Source: Francisella persica ATCC VR-331 (GTDB lineage: Bacteria > Pseudomonadota > Gammaproteobacteria > Francisellales > Francisellaceae). From it: a DNA stretch of 64,000 bases. The position numbers and the translations under genes are program-made. A model generated the notes under the pieces. That model was not told the DNA's origin and ran no database searches. It was given only the letters and a program-made list of their open reading frames with translations. Below, in pieces: positions 60,268 through 64,000 of the stretch (its first letter is position 1; every line of letters starts with the position of its first letter). Location of the stretch: assembly GCF_001653955.1 (NCBI RefSeq), contig NZ_CP013022.1, positions 682,001 to 746,000 on the forward strand, given 5' to 3'.

Positions 60268-60272
60268 ATTGA

Positions 60273-62651
60273 GTGTTTTTTTTGAGAAAGAAGTTTGTAT
60301 TAGCCTCTCTTCTTATGTGTATTGCATTTAATGGCTGGGCTGATAATGACAGCTTTATATTAAATAATGTATGTATTAATGGATTAGAGGGCTTACAGAG
60401 TGATGTAGTTAAGAGCCGTATTGGTTATAAGAAAGGAAGCTACATTACACCTGAAGATACAAATCAGATTATTAACAATCTTTATGGTACCGGATTTTTT
60501 AATAGTGTTGATTTATATCGTAAAGGAAGTAATCTTTTTATTAATGTCAAAGAAAGACCGATTATAGCAGGGTTTAGTTTTAGTGGTAATAAAAAACTTA
60601 GTAAAGGTAATCTTGAGAAAGTTTTTACTGATGAGGGTATATATGTAGGTAATGTTTATAATCCTAATACGATGTTTTTGATTAAGCAATCTTTGCTTAA
60701 TCAGTACTCTATGATGGGTTTATATGGTGCAAAAATACAAGAAAACATCAGGAAACTACCAAATAATAGGATTGATATAAATATAAACTTTCAAGAGGGT
60801 AAACCTGCAACTGTTGATTCGATAAACTTTGTTGGTAATAAAAATTTTGATGATGCTGACTTATATACCAGTGTTGCATTTCAAGTGCCTTCGATATGGA
60901 ATTTATGGGGTTTTTTGTCATCTTTTGATAGTTATTCACCAGATGGTATGAGTCAGTCTGTCCAGGGCATAACAAACTATTATTTAGATAGAGGTTATTT
61001 AGATTTTAATGTTACATCGAAACAAGCATCAATGTCCAAAGACCATGAGCATTCATACATTACTTTTGATGTTGTGGAAGGACAAATTTATAGAGTTGGT
61101 AATGTTTCTTTAACTGGTAAGTTTATTTTACCGAAATCAGAGTTACAATCTTTGGTAAAGATAAAAAAAGGTGAAGTGTTCTCAAAATCTAAACTAGTTG
61201 ATACAGTTGAGGGTATAAAGACTCTGCTAGGTAGTAAAGGATATGCTTTTGCTACAGTTAATCCTATTCCTACGGTTGATAAGAATAATCGTATAGTTTC
61301 TTTTAAGATTGTTGTCGATGCTGGGAAGAAAGTTTATGTAAATAGAGTAAATTTCTTTGGCAATAATGTAACTAATGATTATGTATTTCGTCGCCAATTA
61401 CAATATTATGAGCAAAGTCAATATAATAAGGAAGCAATAGATAAGTCTCAAAGAAGGTTAGACCAATTGCCATATGTTGGCTCAGCGGATATGGAGCTTG
61501 TTCCTGTTGTAGGATCTGATGATTTGGTTGATGTGAACTATAATATCAAAGAGAGGAATGCTAATTCAATAAGGGGAAGCTTAGGATTCTCGGATTTGTA
61601 TGGTTTTATGATAGGCGGTAGGCTAAATATGCCTAACGTTTTTGGTACTGGCAATACTTTTAATGTTAATGCGCAGCTTTCGATCCCATTCCAACAATTA
61701 GATGTAAGTTATATTGATCCATTTTTTACTACTACAGGAATTAGCCAAAGTATTTCTGCATATGTAAATAGATCAAACTTTGCTAAGACAAATGCTGTTG
61801 TTGCGTATCAGTTAAATACGATTGGTGCAAGATTGATGTATGGTTTACCTATATCAACGTTTAGTAATGTTTCAGCAGGTATAACTTTTGCTAATAATAC
61901 AGTTAAGCAATCAACTGGTTATCAGTCTTCAATTGTACAATGGTTTATCAAACAACAAGGTGGTAGAAACAACTTTAATGAGCCTGCATTGACAGCAGGT
62001 TGGAGTTACGATAACTCAAATAAATATATTTTTGCTACAGATGGAGGATCATTAAATTTAAATGGATCTGTTAACATTCCAGTTATTAGTAATATTAATG
62101 CATATAAGGTAGAAGTTGGAGGTACTTATAATATAGCCGTGCCAAATACTGATATGTCAGCGCTAACTATTAGAGCTGGAGTTCAATATGGTGGCGGTTT
62201 TGGTAAAACAAAAGAACTACCTTTCTACGAGAACTTCTATGGTGGTGGTTGGGGAAGCGTACGTGGTTTCCTACAAGGTTCACTTGGTCCACGTGATATT
62301 AACTTAATAGATGGTTCTACAGGTAAATCAATTGGTGGTAACCTTAATATTTATAATAACTATGATTTATTGTTTCCTATACCTTTTATTAAGGATAGTT
62401 CTAAGATGAGGATAGGAGCATTTTTCGATATAGGTAATACATATACAACTTATAATTTAAATGGGGTAGTAGCCGCTCAACCAAAGCAAGAAACTGTACC
62501 TTCATTTTCTAATTTGAAATACTCTATTGGTGTTGAGTTTAGATGGGCTTCGCCAATGGGACCATTAGCTGTGTCATTTGCTCAGCCATTTAATGTGCAA
62601 AAAGGTGATATAACTCAAGTATTCCAATTTTCATTAGGACAAAACTTCTAA
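60273..62651 (+). CDS. bamA: Outer membrane protein assembly factor BamA
   Basis: Central subunit of the BAM complex that inserts beta-barrel proteins into the outer membrane. The 792 residues start at a GTG codon with a signal peptide cleaved after NGWA. POTRA domains follow to about residue 420 (for example ISLKQ-type [17 protein letters not shown]), then a 16-strand barrel. The barrel carries the conserved [13 protein letters not shown] loop (the VRGF motif) and ends in FSLGQNF with terminal phenylalanine. It is followed by skp and lpxD in the usual order. Confidence 0.96.
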   Translation: MFFLRKKFVLASLLMCIAFNGWADNDSFILNNVCINGLEGLQSDVVKSRIGYKKGSYITPEDTNQIINNLYGTGFFNSVDLYRKGSNLFINVKERPIIAGFSFSGNKKLSKGNLEKVFTDEGIYVGNVYNPNTMFLIKQSLLNQYSMMGLYGAKIQENIRKLPNNRIDININFQEGKPATVDSINFVGNKNFDDADLYTSVAFQVPSIWNLWGFLSSFDSYSPDGMSQSVQGITNYYLDRGYLDFNVTSKQASMSKDHEHSYITFDVVEGQIYRVGNVSLTGKFILPKSELQSLVKIKKGEVFSKSKLVDTVEGIKTLLGSKGYAFATVNPIPTVDKNNRIVSFKIVVDAGKKVYVNRVNFFGNNVTNDYVFRRQLQYYEQSQYNKEAIDKSQRRLDQLPYVGSADMELVPVVGSDDLVDVNYNIKERNANSIRGSLGFSDLYGFMIGGRLNMPNVFGTGNTFNVNAQLSIPFQQLDVSYIDPFFTTTGISQSISAYVNRSNFAKTNAVVAYQLNTIGARLMYGLPISTFSNVSAGITFANNTVKQSTGYQSSIVQWFIKQQGGRNNFNEPALTAGWSYDNSNKYIFATDGGSLNLNGSVNIPVISNINAYKVEVGGTYNIAVPNTDMSALTIRAGVQYGGGFGKTKELPFYENFYGGGWGSVRGFLQGSLGPRDINLIDGSTGKSIGGNLNIYNNYDLLFPIPFIKDSSKMRIGAFFDIGNTYTTYNLNGVVAAQPKQETVPSFSNLKYSIGVEFRWASPMGPLAVSFAQPFNVQKGDITQVFQFSLGQNF

Positions 62652-62714
62652 AATAGACATGTTATTTTCTTATATAAAAAACTAGGTTTAATTGTATCTG
62701 GTACCTAAAACGGT

Positions 62715-62744
62715 TTAACAACTTTGGTAATATTGTGTTAGAAT
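62715..62744 (+). promoter_or_regulatory. Possible promoter before skp
   Basis: TTAACA at 62715-62720 and TAGAAT at 62739-62744 with an 18-base spacer lie about 42 bases before the skp start. The 135-base gap after bamA makes a separate skp-lpxD promoter plausible. Confidence 0.4.
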
Positions 62745-62786
62745 ACATTATTAAATAATTATATAAATTTAGGGGAGATCTTATAA

Positions 62787-63293
62787 ATGAAAAAAATTGC
62801 TTTATCAATATGCGTTTTGGCAAGTGCATTTACCGCAGTAGCGTATGCAGACACTAAAATAGCTGTAGTTAATCCAGTTGAGATCTTCAATGATTCTGAT
62901 TTAGGCTCTGTTAGCGTCAAAAAACTTGAAAATGATCTTAAGCCAGATGCTACTAAGCTTAAGCAAGAACAAGAAAATATTATGCAGAAGATGAAAGCTT
63001 TACAAGATAATTCTGCAACTATGACTAAAAGTGAATTAGATAAGAAACAGCAGCAAATCCAACAAGAACAACAAAACTTTGCTGAAAAAGCACGAATCTT
63101 GCAGCAAAAAGAGTATATGGCAAAAGATAAGCTATCAAAAAAATTTCAAGCTTCATTTGATAAGGCTGTACAGATAATTGCTAAGCAAAAAAAATATAAC
63201 ATAGTGCTTACAACACAGGCATTAGCTTATGTCAATAATATTGATGATATATCAAACCAAGTTATTGAATTGATGAATAAGGACTCTGAATAA
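62787..63293 (+). CDS. skp: Periplasmic chaperone Skp/OmpH
   Basis: Trimeric jellyfish-shaped periplasmic chaperone that holds unfolded outer membrane proteins for BamA. The 168 residues begin with a signal peptide ending AVAYA, then TKIAVVNPVEIFNDSDLG, the trimer core strand. The long middle is a Lys/Gln/Glu-rich coiled coil (about residues 50-125) forming the tentacles, and the end reads KKYNIVLTTQALAYVN. A ribosome binding site (AGGGGAG) lies 9 bases before the ATG. Its place between bamA and lpxD is conserved in gammaproteobacteria. Confidence 0.95.
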   Translation: MKKIALSICVLASAFTAVAYADTKIAVVNPVEIFNDSDLGSVSVKKLENDLKPDATKLKQEQENIMQKMKALQDNSATMTKSELDKKQQQIQQEQQNFAEKARILQQKEYMAKDKLSKKFQASFDKAVQIIAKQKKYNIVLTTQALAYVNNIDDISNQVIELMNKDSE

Positions 63294-63311
63294 TCCTAGG
63301 GAGTTTTATTA

Positions 63312-64000
63312 ATGTATACTTTAGATTTTCTAGCATCAAAGCTTGATGGTGAAGTCAAGGGCAATAAAAGTATCGAGATAAATAAGATTGCTACACTATC
63401 ACAAGCTGGTGAAGGCGATATTTCTTTTTGTACTAACCCTAAGTATTTAAAGGCATTATCCGAGACAAAAGCATCAGCAGTTTTAATTACAGAAGAGGCA
63501 TTAGAATACTGTAATACAAACGCAATAGTGTTATCAAATCCTTATATGGCTTTAGCAAAGGTTATGGAACTATTTGATAAATCCCCGTGTCCAGATGGTA
63601 AAATTCATAGTAAAGCTGTTGTAGCTGTAAGTGCTGTAATTGGTGAAAATGTCACTATAGGAGCTAATGCGGTTATTGGAGAAAATGTAATTATCGGTGA
63701 TAATGTCTGCATAGGTGCCTGTGCAACTATTGATAATGGCACTAAAATAGGTAATGATACTTTTATTAAGAATAATGTATCTATTGCTCATGATGTTGTA
63801 ATTGGTACTGGATGTATTATTCATCAAAATGCTGTAATTGGTTGTGACGGTTTTGGTAATGCAAGAGATGAAGATGGTAGTTGGACTAAGATTCCTCAAC
63901 TAGGTAGAGTAATTATCGAAGATGATGTTGAGATTGGTTCAGGAACAACTGTTGATAGAGGGGCTATTGATGATACGATAATTAAAAAGGGTGCACGTAT
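63312..64000 (+). CDS. lpxD: UDP-3-O-acyl-glucosamine N-acyltransferase, 5' part
   Basis: Adds the N-linked acyl chain in lipid A synthesis, acting after LpxC. The window ends after about 229 codons (no stop), so the gene is partial by truncation only. The N-terminal uridine-binding domain reads MYTLDFLASKLDGEV and GDISFCTNPKYLKAL. Left-handed beta-helix repeats follow (IGENVTIGANAVIGENVIIGD) and then the catalytic-histidine region NNVSIAHDVVIG with CDGFGNARDEDGSWTKIPQLG. The start ATG at 63312 is 18 bases after skp. Francisella is known for tetra-acyl lipid A and has lpxD paralogs; I cannot tell which paralog this is, but the bamA-skp context fits the housekeeping one. Confidence 0.95.
   Translation, partial: MYTLDFLASKLDGEVKGNKSIEINKIATLSQAGEGDISFCTNPKYLKALSETKASAVLITEEALEYCNTNAIVLSNPYMALAKVMELFDKSPCPDGKIHSKAVVAVSAVIGENVTIGANAVIGENVIIGDNVCIGACATIDNGTKIGNDTFIKNNVSIAHDVVIGTGCIIHQNAVIGCDGFGNARDEDGSWTKIPQLGRVIIEDDVEIGSGTTVDRGAIDDTIIKKGAR

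Overview
The window is AT-rich chromosomal DNA of a gammaproteobacterium that I place in the genus Francisella. The reasons are the protein sequences themselves (GroEL, the three pyruvate dehydrogenase subunits, GyrA with Thr83, two HAAAP aromatic amino acid transporters, a short RelA) and the strong A/T bias. The species is not fixed. From memory, GroEL differs at several positions from F. tularensis, and the many deeply decayed genes suggest a host-restricted lineage such as a tick-associated one or a fish pathogen. That last point is inference.

Layout. 1-4.8 kb: hemA-prfA-prmC on +, then rlmH-yaaA on - and the small SRP RNA. 4.8-6.5 kb: a decayed membrane protein, a tRNA-Arg(CCG) and a PACE-type efflux protein. 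6.5-8.8 kb: groES-groEL behind a sigma-32-like promoter and a CIRCE-spaced inverted repeat. 8.8-14 kb: four pseudogenes (amino acid permease, short-chain dehydrogenase, YhiN-like flavoprotein, MFS transporter) around one intact HTH protein. 14-15.4 kb: gdhA. 15.9-20.3 kb: remnants of an L,D-transpeptidase, a TVP38/DedA protein, a flavoprotein disulfide reductase, a small membrane protein, a CDP-alcohol phosphatidyltransferase and one more membrane protein, with an intact ogt among them. 20.4-26.3 kb: a CbpA-type DnaJ, an EamA pseudogene, an HAAAP transporter, a coiled-coil protein, RNase P RNA and relA. 26.4-33.4 kb (- strand): a DUF4124 protein and its decayed neighbour, then the tight run mutS-secB-HAAAP-xerC-rsmJ. 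33.5-38.9 kb: accA, three pilin-like genes and murQ, closely spaced. 38.9-42.7 kb: almost gene-free, with a dead response regulator, a 10-bp tandem repeat and a long hairpin. 42.7-46.6 kb (- strand): trpS, a PAPS-reductase-like gene, a Na+/H+ antiporter, two tRNAs and coaE. 46.8-54.8 kb (+): a MidA-like methyltransferase, aceE-aceF-lpd and ung. 54.9-56.3 kb: a decayed gene with a chitin-binding-like end. 56.5-64 kb: gyrA, dxr, bamA, skp and the first part of lpxD.

How it fits together. The intact genes are core housekeeping: translation termination (prfA with its methylase PrmC), tetrapyrrole entry (hemA), ribosome modification (rlmH, rsmJ), folding (GroESL, CbpA, SecB), repair (mutS, ung, ogt), chromosome resolution (xerC), stringent response (relA), central carbon and nitrogen entry (PDH complex, gdhA), fatty acid initiation (accA), isoprenoids (dxr), and outer membrane assembly and lipid A (bamA, skp, lpxD). 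What has decayed is mostly accessory: transporters, oxidoreductases, cell wall or surface enzymes and a two-component regulator.

I found no CRISPR array, prophage, insertion sequence or toxin-antitoxin pair, and no clearly new multi-gene system. The observations most worth a second look are the inverted repeat before groES, the accA-pilin-murQ cluster with its A10 tract and unusually long PilX-like protein, and the unexplained region at 40-42.7 kb.
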